A DNA stretch of 64,000 nucleotides from JACKHO01 sp041398745 (GTDB lineage Bacteria; Planctomycetota; Planctomycetia; Planctomycetales; Planctomycetaceae). The position numbers and the translations under genes were made by a program. The DNA is taken from positions 248,001 to 312,000 of the forward strand of contig JAWKUB010000004.1 of the NCBI GenBank assembly GCA_041398745.1, in the 5' to 3' direction. The notes under the pieces were generated by a model. The model saw only the letters and a program-made list of their open reading frames with translations, did not search any database and was not told the origin of the DNA. Shown piece by piece: positions 16,781-24,818 of the stretch; the stretch's first letter is position 1, and every line of letters begins with the position of its first letter.

Positions 16781-18973
16781 ATGCCGCGCAAACTGTTGCT
16801 CCTCTTTATTCTTACATTGGCGTTCCAATCACGCACGTTCGGTAAGCAGCCGAACATTGTGTTCTTCTTTACCGATGACCAGACAACCAGCACACTGGGA
16901 TGCTACGGCAACGACATTGTGCAGACGCCAAACATCGACGGACTGGCACAGCGCGGCACGCGGTTTTCGAACATGTTCGTCAGCCAGCCCATTTGCTGGG
17001 TGAGCCGCACGTCCATCCTGACCGGCCGCTTTGGTCGCACGTATGGAACGCCCGACAATCCGGAACTCACACGGGCCGAAGTCGCTCAAACGCTTTACTC
17101 TGACATCCTCCGCGAACATGGATACCGCACGGGATACTTCGGGAAGTGGCACGCCAAAATGCCGAATGGGTATCAACCAGCAAGCCACTTCGACGCGTTC
17201 GAGGCCATAGGTCGGAATCCTTATTACAAGCGGCAGCCCGATGGCACGCTTCGTCACGAAACCGAGTTGATTGTCGACCGCGGAATTGAATTCCTGAAAC
17301 AACAGCCGCAAGACAAGCCGTTCGCGTTGAACATGTGGTTCAATGCCTGCCACGCCGAAGACGGCGACCGTCGTCCCGGCATTGGACACTTCGCCTGGCC
17401 GCGTGCTGTGGATGGGATGTATGAAGACATCACCATTCCACCTCCACGCCTGGGTGATCCCGCGATTTTCGACTCCCACCCAACGTTCCTACAGACCACA
17501 CTTAACCGCGAACGCTATTTCTGGCGCTGGAACACGCCGGAGAAGTACCAAATCAACGTGCGGGCCTACTACCGAATGGTAAGCGGAATCGACGGTGCCA
17601 TTGGCCGCTTCCTGAAAGCACTTGACGAGGCTGGACTCAGCGACAACACCATTGTCGTGTACTCGGCGGACAACGGTTACTACATGGGGAATCGCGGCTT
17701 TGCCGGCAAGTGGTCGCATTACGATGACGCTCTCCGCGTACCGCTCATTGTGGCCGATCCCCGAGTCCCTGCTGATCAACAAGGCCAGGTGACCGATGCC
17801 ATCGCACTTAATGTCGACTTGCCATCAACCTTCCTGGACTGGGCGGGAGCTGATGTCCCCGAGGCGTATCAGGGGCGTAGCCTGAAGCCTGTTGTGAATT
17901 CCGGTAAACCGGACGACTGGCGGACCGAGTCGTTCCACGAACATTTTGCTGTCCGGTCACGCATTCCCGCCTTTGAAGGAATTCGTGGTGAGCGTTTCAA
18001 ATATGCCCGTTACTTTGACCACGGCAACTACGAATTTCTGCACGACTTGCAAAACGACCCTGACGAACTCGTGAACCTCGTCTCCGATCCAAAATTCGCC
18101 GATGTCCTGAACGAAATGCGAGAGCGAACCACGAGCACTGTCGCCTCAATCGGCGGCCCGCTCGCTCCGCTCAACGGATTCTCCAACTCAACCGAACCAC
18201 ACCCCGCAGCATCTGCGGCTGTTGGCACACGTCCCGACGCCGAAGGCTTCGTCCGAGTTTTCGATGGCAAAACTCTGCGAGGCTGGTCGGGTGATCCTCA
18301 GTACTGGAGCGTAAAAGACAACTCGCTCACTGGCGTGACTGACGGCAGTTTGAAAATGAATCATTTCATTACCTGGAAGGATTCCACGGTTCGAAACTTT
18401 GAATTGCGAGTGAAAGTGCGAGTCACCGAAGGTGGGAACAGCGGCCTGCAGTACCGCGGCATATCGCGTCCTGATATCGACCTCGACGTGGTCACCGGTT
18501 ACCAGTGTGATGTCGTCGCCAACAACCCAAACTACAACGGCATGCTCTATGAGGAACGTGGTCGCCGGATTCTGGCGCACACCGGGGAACGAGTCATTAT
18601 CGACCCCAAAGGTCGCTCGTGGGTGATTGGCGAAATGCCAGTCAAGGAATTCCCTGCAGGCGAATGGCACGACTTCCGTGTGCTGGTGGAAGGAAACCAT
18701 CATCAGCACTGGATCGACGGACATCAAACGGCAGACCTGTACGACTTCGATCCCGTCGGCCGGGCACTGGAAGGAGTGCTCGCCGTCCAGGTGCATGTGG
18801 GTCCAGCGATGACCATTCAGTACAAAGACTTCAAAATCAAGCACCTGCCGGACGACTTGCCGCTGGCGAAGTTTGAAGACCATCCCATTCCGCCCGAGGC
18901 CCACGGCGTGCGTCCTCAAGGAAAACTCCCTCCGAACTGGAAGGCTCCAACTTACGGCCAATCCGAAAAGTAG
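16781..18973 (+). CDS. Secreted sulfatase fused to a DUF1080 (3-keto-disaccharide hydrolase) domain
   Basis: About 730 residues from the ATG at 16781 (MPRKLLLLF), which gives a clean signal peptide; the in-frame codons before it would only add a non-signal leader. Residues about 20-480 are a sulfatase: VFFFTDDQTTSTLGCYG, a formylglycine region ICWVSRTSILTG, GKWH and YSADNGYYMG. The core motif is C-W-V-S-R, with Val where Pro is usual. Residues about 490-725 (RVFDGKTLRGW, NSGLQYRG, WNDF-like EWHDFRVLVEG) are a DUF1080 jelly-roll, a family that includes 3-keto-glycoside hydrolases and glycan binders. The fusion suggests desulfation coupled to glycan binding or cleavage in one exported protein. 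Confidence 0.88.
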   Translation: MPRKLLLLFILTLAFQSRTFGKQPNIVFFFTDDQTTSTLGCYGNDIVQTPNIDGLAQRGTRFSNMFVSQPICWVSRTSILTGRFGRTYGTPDNPELTRAEVAQTLYSDILREHGYRTGYFGKWHAKMPNGYQPASHFDAFEAIGRNPYYKRQPDGTLRHETELIVDRGIEFLKQQPQDKPFALNMWFNACHAEDGDRRPGIGHFAWPRAVDGMYEDITIPPPRLGDPAIFDSHPTFLQTTLNRERYFWRWNTPEKYQINVRAYYRMVSGIDGAIGRFLKALDEAGLSDNTIVVYSADNGYYMGNRGFAGKWSHYDDALRVPLIVADPRVPADQQGQVTDAIALNVDLPSTFLDWAGADVPEAYQGRSLKPVVNSGKPDDWRTESFHEHFAVRSRIPAFEGIRGERFKYARYFDHGNYEFLHDLQNDPDELVNLVSDPKFADVLNEMRERTTSTVASIGGPLAPLNGFSNSTEPHPAASAAVGTRPDAEGFVRVFDGKTLRGWSGDPQYWSVKDNSLTGVTDGSLKMNHFITWKDSTVRNFELRVKVRVTEGGNSGLQYRGISRPDIDLDVVTGYQCDVVANNPNYNGMLYEERGRRILAHTGERVIIDPKGRSWVIGEMPVKEFPAGEWHDFRVLVEGNHHQHWIDGHQTADLYDFDPVGRALEGVLAVQVHVGPAMTIQYKDFKIKHLPDDLPLAKFEDHPIPPEAHGVRPQGKLPPNWKAPTYGQSEK

Positions 18974-18998
18974 CAGTCCATCAGCCGAAAAATGTCGG

Positions 18999-19022
18999 GT
19001 GGCACAGACATTCTTGTCTTTG
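18999..19022 (+). repeat. Dispersed 24-nt palindromic repeat, copy C
   Basis: Reads GTGGCACAGACATTC then TTGTCTTTG, 25 bp after the stop codon of the sulfatase-DUF1080 gene. Opposite orientation to copy B; one arm has drifted. Confidence 0.7.
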
Positions 19023-19090
19023 AATTCGAGTCACATTTGAAACGATGCCCCAGACACGTTTCGACAGTCAATGCAGTCGGTGTGGCCCAA

Positions 19091-19136
19091 AAGAAAAGCT
19101 CCCCGTCACCAGTTAGGCTGGCAACGGGGAGCTTTC
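19091..19136 (-). terminator. Rho-independent terminator of the DUF1559 gene
   Basis: AAAGCTCCCCGT at 19095-19106 pairs perfectly with ACGGGGAGCTTT at 19124-19135 (12-bp stem, 17-nt loop). Read on the minus strand, the stem is followed by a T-rich tract (TTTTCTTTTGG), so it ends transcripts coming from the DUF1559 gene 110 bp upstream. Confidence 0.85.
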
Positions 19137-19246
19137 AATATTCCTCAACCGTGGCAGAGGCTCATTCAACCATTTCAACCCACTGTCACATTCAGTAATC
19201 CAACTGAATCCAGTTTGTCAAAATGTCGTCCTGCCCTGCCGAGGCA

Positions 19247-20347
19247 TTAGTTCCCAATGTTCACAGGAGCACCTTGGGCCATGTTGCCCAGGTTTCGCCA
19301 GGTCTTCTGGTCAATTTGCACTGTGAAGCCACGGACGCTCCCGTCACACAACAGGACCTGAACAATGCCGGGATGGTTCGACGACGCTTCGTCGTAATGC
19401 TGGGCAGCCGTGGGATACGGATTGTTCACGTTGTTGTTGTTGGGCTGATAGCCTTGCGGCTGATTCCGAGTTGAAAACAGAGTTGCCGGGCCACCATAGG
19501 CCCATCCGTCGCTGCTCAAATGGATCACCGGAGAGGACTTTTGGAACAACTGTCGTTCGCTGACCATAATGACGTTTGATGTTCCATCCGAAATCGAACC
19601 AAAATTCGTCGCGGAATTCACGCCAAATACACCGATGTTGGTGGAGTGTTGAGTCATCGGCGAGACGTTCGTGCCAGGCACAATTGTTGCTTGGAGTTGA
19701 GCTGGTGTGAGGTTGTATGTCCCGTGCGCCTGGTCATTGAATACGATTCCCGAACCGGCACACCCGGCGTAGTCGTTGCCCCCCAAAGTCCAACTTGGGT
19801 CAACTCGATCAGTCGCCGCATAAGCTCCGCTTGACCCCATTTCCGTACGACGAGAGGGGCAGTAGAACACCTTGATGTTCCTTTGAGCTGCGTAGATTGG
19901 GTCGTTGTTTGCGTCAAATACCTGAAACACAGCCGCTCGCTGTGGATCACCGTTGGTGCGGACGTTGGTATTCCAACGCCACGAGTTGTAAATCGTCCCC
20001 TGATCAATGAACGGGAGGATGTGAACCATCCAGCTTGTGCCGTGGGCGTTCAACTGGTTAATCGTTTTCGCCTCAGCCGGATTGACGTAATTGCCAATTC
20101 CGTCATTGAGCACCCAGTTTCCGCTCGGAGTCACCCCAGCGGTGATTTGTCCAGGTGGAAAGGCCAAGTGCGCGTCGTGGTAGTTGTGGAGGGCCAGGCC
20201 GATTTGCTTCAAGTTGTTCTGGCACTGATTCCGCCGCGCTGCTTCGCGTGCCTGCTGTACGGCTGGCAACAGAATGGCAATTAGCACCGCAATGATGGCA
20301 ATCACCACCAAGAGTTCAATCAATGTAAAACCACGTCTGCGTCTCAT
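19247..20347 (-). CDS. DUF1559 protein with type IV pilin-like N-terminal methylation motif
   Basis: 366 residues. The N-terminus MRRRRGFTLIELLVVIAIIA is a class III (prepilin) signal; cleavage would be after Gly-6, leaving the hydrophobic helix used for pseudopilus assembly. The DUF1559 body follows (QAREAARRNQCQNNLKQIGLALHNYHDA, FPPGQ), with the C-terminal H-x-G-x-LLCDGSVRG motif. These proteins are expanded to dozens of copies per planctomycete genome and are thought to be surface or secretion-related; the function is not established. The gene is monocistronic, with a strong terminator at 19091-19136. Confidence 0.92.
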   Translation of the reverse strand: MRRRRGFTLIELLVVIAIIAVLIAILLPAVQQAREAARRNQCQNNLKQIGLALHNYHDAHLAFPPGQITAGVTPSGNWVLNDGIGNYVNPAEAKTINQLNAHGTSWMVHILPFIDQGTIYNSWRWNTNVRTNGDPQRAAVFQVFDANNDPIYAAQRNIKVFYCPSRRTEMGSSGAYAATDRVDPSWTLGGNDYAGCAGSGIVFNDQAHGTYNLTPAQLQATIVPGTNVSPMTQHSTNIGVFGVNSATNFGSISDGTSNVIMVSERQLFQKSSPVIHLSSDGWAYGGPATLFSTRNQPQGYQPNNNNVNNPYPTAAQHYDEASSNHPGIVQVLLCDGSVRGFTVQIDQKTWRNLGNMAQGAPVNIGN

Positions 20348-20840
20348 AGCAACCCCCTCTGGGTCAAAAAATCATGAAGAACAATTGCTCTCAAAGCATT
20401 CATCAGCAAACCCGATTCCGAATCTTGACCAGTAAGGTCAAGTGAGACCAGAAATCCACTCGTTGCCTCTGTAACGCTTTCATTCTATGGCGGTTAGGTA
20501 ATCCAACCGGCTGAATCACATCTTGCCGTTGGGTCGTCGCAACTGTCAAGGCCGTTTCAAGTCATACAATCGATCCATCCCGACTGAGGCACGCTGCGGC
20601 GATTCAATTTCGCCCCAACCGTTTCAATGTACGTCACATTCACTCAATTGAGTGAAACAATTCCTGCTGCGCCTTCGGCGATTCCCGCGTTTGTCGCAGC
20701 CATCGCGCACCGAGTGACGACAATCGGAACGACATGGCGGCTTGACACTCCCTTCAGTTGGCACCATCCTGACAGATACAAATCGGCTCCGGCTGATTCG
20801 TCCCCGCCCACATTTTTAGTCCTTCACTGTCACTCGCCAC
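20348..20840. other. Divergent intergenic, 493 bp
   Basis: Separates the 5' ends of the DUF1559 gene (minus) and the cytochrome-WD40 gene (plus). The only notable element is the perfect 18-bp palindrome at 20639-20656. No gene was found. Confidence 0.45.
20639..20656. promoter_or_regulatory. Perfect 18-bp palindrome, candidate operator
   Basis: TTCACTCAATTGAGTGAA is its own reverse complement over all 18 bases. It lies 185 bp before the ATG of the cytochrome-WD40 gene and 290 bp before the DUF1559 gene. The size and symmetry fit a dimeric regulator site; no regulator is encoded nearby. Confidence 0.45.
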
Positions 20841-22733
20841 ATGCTGACCCGCCTCCTCATAACTGTTTGTGCGTTCGCTGTTTCCACGTCCCTCTTCGCC
20901 GATGACACCCCGCCGGCTGAGCCATCGGCCAAAGAGAAAGCTTTGCAGGAAGTGCAGCGCCTCCGCCAGGAGGCCGCGCCATTTCAACAGCAGTCTCAGA
21001 CTTCGAGAGAGCAGGGGACACAGCTGCAAAACCAGCTGCTCGAACTCCAGCAAATGCTGTTGAAAACGGAGCGCGAACTGCAAGCGACAAAGAAGTCGCT
21101 TGAGGAAGCTCAGGCCAAGCTGAAGACCGAACAGGAAGCCGCCACAAAAGCCGATGAAGTGAAGAAGCAAGCGGATCTGGCGTATGCCGATGCACAGAAG
21201 GCCTTGGCCGAGGCACAGAAAAAAGCGGAAGACACCAAGGCTGCCGCAGATGCCGAAGCCAAGAAGGTTGCCGACGCACAGAAGCTCGTGCAAACCTCCA
21301 CCCAAGCGGTTGCTGGCCTGCAAACAAAGTCCGATCAAACCACCGCCATGCTCGATGCATCCAAGAAGCAAATTGAGCAGGCACAAACCCAACAGACCAA
21401 TCTTCTCGCTTCGGCAGACACCGCCTACGCCGAGTGGCTGAAGCGCGAACAGGCCGCTGAGCAATTGCTCAAAAATGTCGGGGAGTGGGTTTCATTCGCT
21501 TCCGAAGTTGCCCCGGTTTTCCAGGAACGCTGCCTCGCCTGCCACAATGCCCGGACAGCCAAAGGGCGTTACAACATGGAGAACTATGCGGCCATTGTGA
21601 AGGGTGGAGAATCTGGGCCAGTGCTTGAAGGAACCAGCAGCGACGCCTTGCTCTGCATTATGATTGCAGATGGATCAATGCCTAAAGAAGCCGATCCACT
21701 CACACCCGAGCAACAGGCCCTCATCAACCGCTGGGTGAACCTTGGATCAAAGCTCGACGCAGGACTCGACCCCGCCGCACCGCTCATCCAAATCATGCCG
21801 AAGTTTCCGCAGCCAGCGCCACCGGAAACTTACCGCGTTCCTATTCCTGTCACAGCGCTCGCATTCAGCCCTGATGGCAACATTCTGGCCAGTTCCGGTT
21901 ACCACGAAGTGCTCTTGTGGTCGGCAGAGAATGGTCAACTGGTCCGCCGTATTACCAACGTTGCCGAACGCGTGTACGGCCTTGAATTCAGCTCAGATGG
22001 AGCACGACTCGCTGTCGCTGCAGGAACTCCTGGTCGTATTGGCGAAGTGAAAATCTTCCAGGTGGCCGACGGAGCACTCCTCGCCAACATGGTCGCCACC
22101 GATGACGCCATGTTCGACGTGGCTTTCAGCCCCGATGGCACACGCCTTGCGGCCTGCGGTGCTGACCGAACCATCCGCATTTTTGATGCAACGAGCGGCG
22201 AACAGCAGCAACTCATTGAAGACCATGCCGACTGGGTCGTGAGCATTGCCTGGTCGCCTGATGGAAGCAAACTCGTCTCCGCCAGCCGTGACAAAACGTC
22301 GAAAATCTTCGACGCCAACACCGGCGACGCGCTCGGAACCTTCAATGGACATGGCGAAGTCGTCAGCACCGCCGCATTCCTGGCGGATGGAAACCAGGTC
22401 ATCAGCGGAGGACGCGACAAGCAACTCCGCGTCTGGAACGTCGCCGACGCCAAAGAAGTTCGCAAGATTGGCGGATTCGGTGACGAGATTACACACTTCG
22501 TCCTGTTGCCAGACAATCGTGTCGTTTCGGTATCCGCAGACAAAAACGCCCGCCTGCACAACGCCGCCGACGGCAAAGCCCTGCAAACCTACAGCGGCCA
22601 CAACGACTGGCTCCACTCCGTCGCCGTCCATCCCGGCACCGGCAAAGTCGCCACCGGGTGTTACGATGGCGAAATCAGAACCTGGAAACTGGACGACGCC
22701 GCTGCCGTTAGCAACTGGGTTGCCAAGCCGTAG
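20841..22733 (+). CDS. Exported coiled-coil / cytochrome c-like / WD40 protein
   Basis: 630 residues. Signal peptide MLTRLLITVCAFAVSTSLFA. Residues about 25-205 are an Ala/Lys/Glu/Gln-rich coiled coil. A planctomycete-type cytochrome domain follows with one haem motif, CLACH, near residue 230, and KGRYNMENYAAIVKGGESGP after it. From about residue 330 to the end there are seven WD40 blades (FSPDGNILASSG, FSPDGTRLAACG, WSPDGSKLVSAS and so on). This architecture is typical of planctomycete periplasmic or surface cytochromes near DUF1549/DUF1501 genes. Electron partner and ligand are unknown. Confidence 0.87.
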   Translation: MLTRLLITVCAFAVSTSLFADDTPPAEPSAKEKALQEVQRLRQEAAPFQQQSQTSREQGTQLQNQLLELQQMLLKTERELQATKKSLEEAQAKLKTEQEAATKADEVKKQADLAYADAQKALAEAQKKAEDTKAAADAEAKKVADAQKLVQTSTQAVAGLQTKSDQTTAMLDASKKQIEQAQTQQTNLLASADTAYAEWLKREQAAEQLLKNVGEWVSFASEVAPVFQERCLACHNARTAKGRYNMENYAAIVKGGESGPVLEGTSSDALLCIMIADGSMPKEADPLTPEQQALINRWVNLGSKLDAGLDPAAPLIQIMPKFPQPAPPETYRVPIPVTALAFSPDGNILASSGYHEVLLWSAENGQLVRRITNVAERVYGLEFSSDGARLAVAAGTPGRIGEVKIFQVADGALLANMVATDDAMFDVAFSPDGTRLAACGADRTIRIFDATSGEQQQLIEDHADWVVSIAWSPDGSKLVSASRDKTSKIFDANTGDALGTFNGHGEVVSTAAFLADGNQVISGGRDKQLRVWNVADAKEVRKIGGFGDEITHFVLLPDNRVVSVSADKNARLHNAADGKALQTYSGHNDWLHSVAVHPGTGKVATGCYDGEIRTWKLDDAAAVSNWVAKP

Positions 22734-22791
22734 GTTGTCCTTGTAATTACAGATGCACTGACGGAGAAGCCGATGCACTCCGCTGGTGCTG

Positions 22792-23502
22792 CTAATGTTC
22801 CATCTCTGATTGGGGACGCGCCGCAAAAGTCTTTGCCGCCAAATGCCCAAACTCTAAAGACGTCGCGTGATCTGGTGCAACGTCTTGACACATTATGGAA
22901 ATAACCCGTTCGTTGTGAATCGCAAGGTAGACGACTCCATGCATTTTACGTCCGGCAAGCCCCTCTCGCGCAGCGTCCGTTGCTACCCCGCTCCAGGACG
23001 TGCGAACAAACGAAATGCCATTGACTTGCCCCTCTTCGAACTCTTCTTCAGTCCAGTCGCTACGACGCATTCTGACTTGGTCTACTGTGGCTCTCAATGT
23101 TTTCTTTAAGGAGAATTTCGTGTTCTGAATGGAAGGCTCTGAGATCATTACCAATAGCTGGGCATATGTCTCATCCTCCCGGATTTTCCCCATCCAGATA
23201 TCCATACGCATTCCCATTTCGCGGTGATTTGACCTGAGCAACTTAAACGCTCTTGGAGGTCGAAATTCATAATCACCAAAGTCATACGGCCCGTCTAATT
23301 CGGTTAGGTCAGATTCATCAGGTTTCCACAATGGCAGACGACTTGATTCATCAACTTCCGATCGGTTCACCGGCAACTCATTTGCCGAGTCCGATGACTC
23401 GTTGTCGCTCCGATCAGCAACCGGACGTTGCGGCGACGGATCGCAGCCAAGTACAACCACGATTGGAGCTGCCCAAACAAGCACCTTCAACCACTCCCTC
23501 AT
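22792..23502 (-). CDS. Lipoprotein of unknown function
   Basis: 236 residues from the ATG at 23502, preceded by AGGTGAG. The N-terminus MREWLKVLVWAAPIVVVLGC ends in a lipobox (VVLG-Cys), so the protein is probably lipidated and membrane-anchored. A Ser/Asp/Glu-rich linker follows, then a domain of about 170 residues with FRPPRAFKLL, MRMDIWMGKI and VVYLAIHNERVISIMCQD. That pattern resembles small alpha/beta folds that take up a stress or cargo role, but no named family is recognised. Longer in-frame starts exist upstream but would bury the signal sequence. It converges with the cytochrome-WD40 gene. Confidence 0.7.
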   Translation of the reverse strand: MREWLKVLVWAAPIVVVLGCDPSPQRPVADRSDNESSDSANELPVNRSEVDESSRLPLWKPDESDLTELDGPYDFGDYEFRPPRAFKLLRSNHREMGMRMDIWMGKIREDETYAQLLVMISEPSIQNTKFSLKKTLRATVDQVRMRRSDWTEEEFEEGQVNGISFVRTSWSGVATDAAREGLAGRKMHGVVYLAIHNERVISIMCQDVAPDHATSLEFGHLAAKTFAARPQSEMEH

Positions 23503-23690
23503 TATCTCACCTAAGGCCAATGTCAAACGCATGAAGTCCGCTCCTTTGATTCCAATCTGGATCCATCGACGAGCTGATGGCAATGGCCGAAATAGTCTGG
23601 ACATTTGATCAAATGCTTACCAGGAAAATCCAGTGGCGACAACTACCCACGTGAACGGTGAAGGAATACACTCCAAGGATCAGGTGAGCC

Positions 23691-24269
23691 ATGTCCCGTA
23701 TCAATCTCCTCCTCGAACGCCTCTACACCAATGGCCTCGCGCACGACGCGGGAGATCACGAGCGGTGGGACCGTTGTTTGAACATTACCCCCGAGACAGG
23801 ACAGTTCCTGGATATTCTGGTGCGGGAAACAAAGCCGACCCGAATTCTCGAACTGGGAACGTCGAACGGATATTCGACAATTTGGCTGGCACGGGCCGCA
23901 AAGAGTGTGGGGGCGACAATCGATACGGTCGACATGTTGCCATCAAAAACTGAGGCAGCCCGCAAAAACCTGGCTGAAGCCGGATTACTGGAGGTCGTCA
24001 CATTGCACACAGCAACGGTCAATGAATTCCTCGCCTCGTTTGCTGATCAATCGGTCGACTTCATTTTTCTCGACAGCGACCGCAGTCAGTACGTGACATG
24101 GTGGCCGGACCTCCTGCGTGTCCTCAACTTTGGCACACTGATCGTGGACAATGCGTCTTCGCATCCTGAAGAGGTTGCCGAGTTGCGGGAACTCATTCGG
24201 CAGCGAGGCGACCTCGATGCCGTTGTTCTTCCCATCGGGAAGGGTGAACTCGTTGTGAGAGCGCGATGA
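23691..24269 (+). CDS. Class I SAM-dependent methyltransferase (O-methyltransferase type)
   Basis: 192 residues. The SAM-binding motif I is ILELGTSNGYSTIWLA, with motif II acidic residues in TIDTVDM and motif IV in VDFIFLDSD. The arrangement matches the catechol/caffeoyl-CoA O-methyltransferase-like family (YrrM type). It is cytoplasmic and the substrate is unknown. Its stop overlaps the next gene by 4 bp (ATGA), so both are co-translated. Confidence 0.85.
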   Translation: MSRINLLLERLYTNGLAHDAGDHERWDRCLNITPETGQFLDILVRETKPTRILELGTSNGYSTIWLARAAKSVGATIDTVDMLPSKTEAARKNLAEAGLLEVVTLHTATVNEFLASFADQSVDFIFLDSDRSQYVTWWPDLLRVLNFGTLIVDNASSHPEEVAELRELIRQRGDLDAVVLPIGKGELVVRAR

Positions 24270-24646
24270 ATCTGAATGCAATCCTCACGCTCGTTGATGA
24301 ACTGCGAGAAAGGAACGCACAAACGGCGACAGCATTGCTCGGCGGCGCGTTTTGCCTGTCGATTGAACGGCCCACCAGCGACATCCCCTGGCTTCAGCTG
24401 AAATCTGGGGTGATCAATTTCTATTATGACGACGACGCGCCACCAGAGGACCGCCTCGCCGCCAAATCCGTGGAATTACCACCCGGATTTCGCTGCGTCG
24501 AGTTGGCGCCTGAGAAATACGCAACCTGTGAGTTCGAAGACGTCGACGCCCACACGACCCGCCGATTAGTTCGCAGCCTCGTGCTCAACTACTTCGACCT
24601 GCCCGACGACGACTCGTACTCGGCCGAGTTTATCGACTTACGCTGA
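24266..24646 (+). CDS. Hypothetical protein coupled to the methyltransferase
   Basis: 126 residues, acidic, with no signal peptide or membrane segment and no recognised domain. The segments LLGGAFCLSIERP and GFRCVELAPEKYATCEFED suggest a small alpha/beta fold. The ATGA overlap with the upstream methyltransferase gene supports translation and a shared role. Confidence 0.7.
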   Translation: MNLNAILTLVDELRERNAQTATALLGGAFCLSIERPTSDIPWLQLKSGVINFYYDDDAPPEDRLAAKSVELPPGFRCVELAPEKYATCEFEDVDAHTTRRLVRSLVLNYFDLPDDDSYSAEFIDLR

Positions 24647-24818
24647 CTTCCTGCCGAACTGTGGCCAAAACGCATCAGTCCTTTCTTTCCTGTAAAAACC
24701 TCCGCTATACTGGGAACAGCGACGAACGTTTACCATGTTGTTGTGGTACGTTTTCCGGGGACGGTCTGTACCTGACTGGCCGCGGTGTGGAAGTTCTGTT
24801 TGGAAATAAGGTGAGCTG

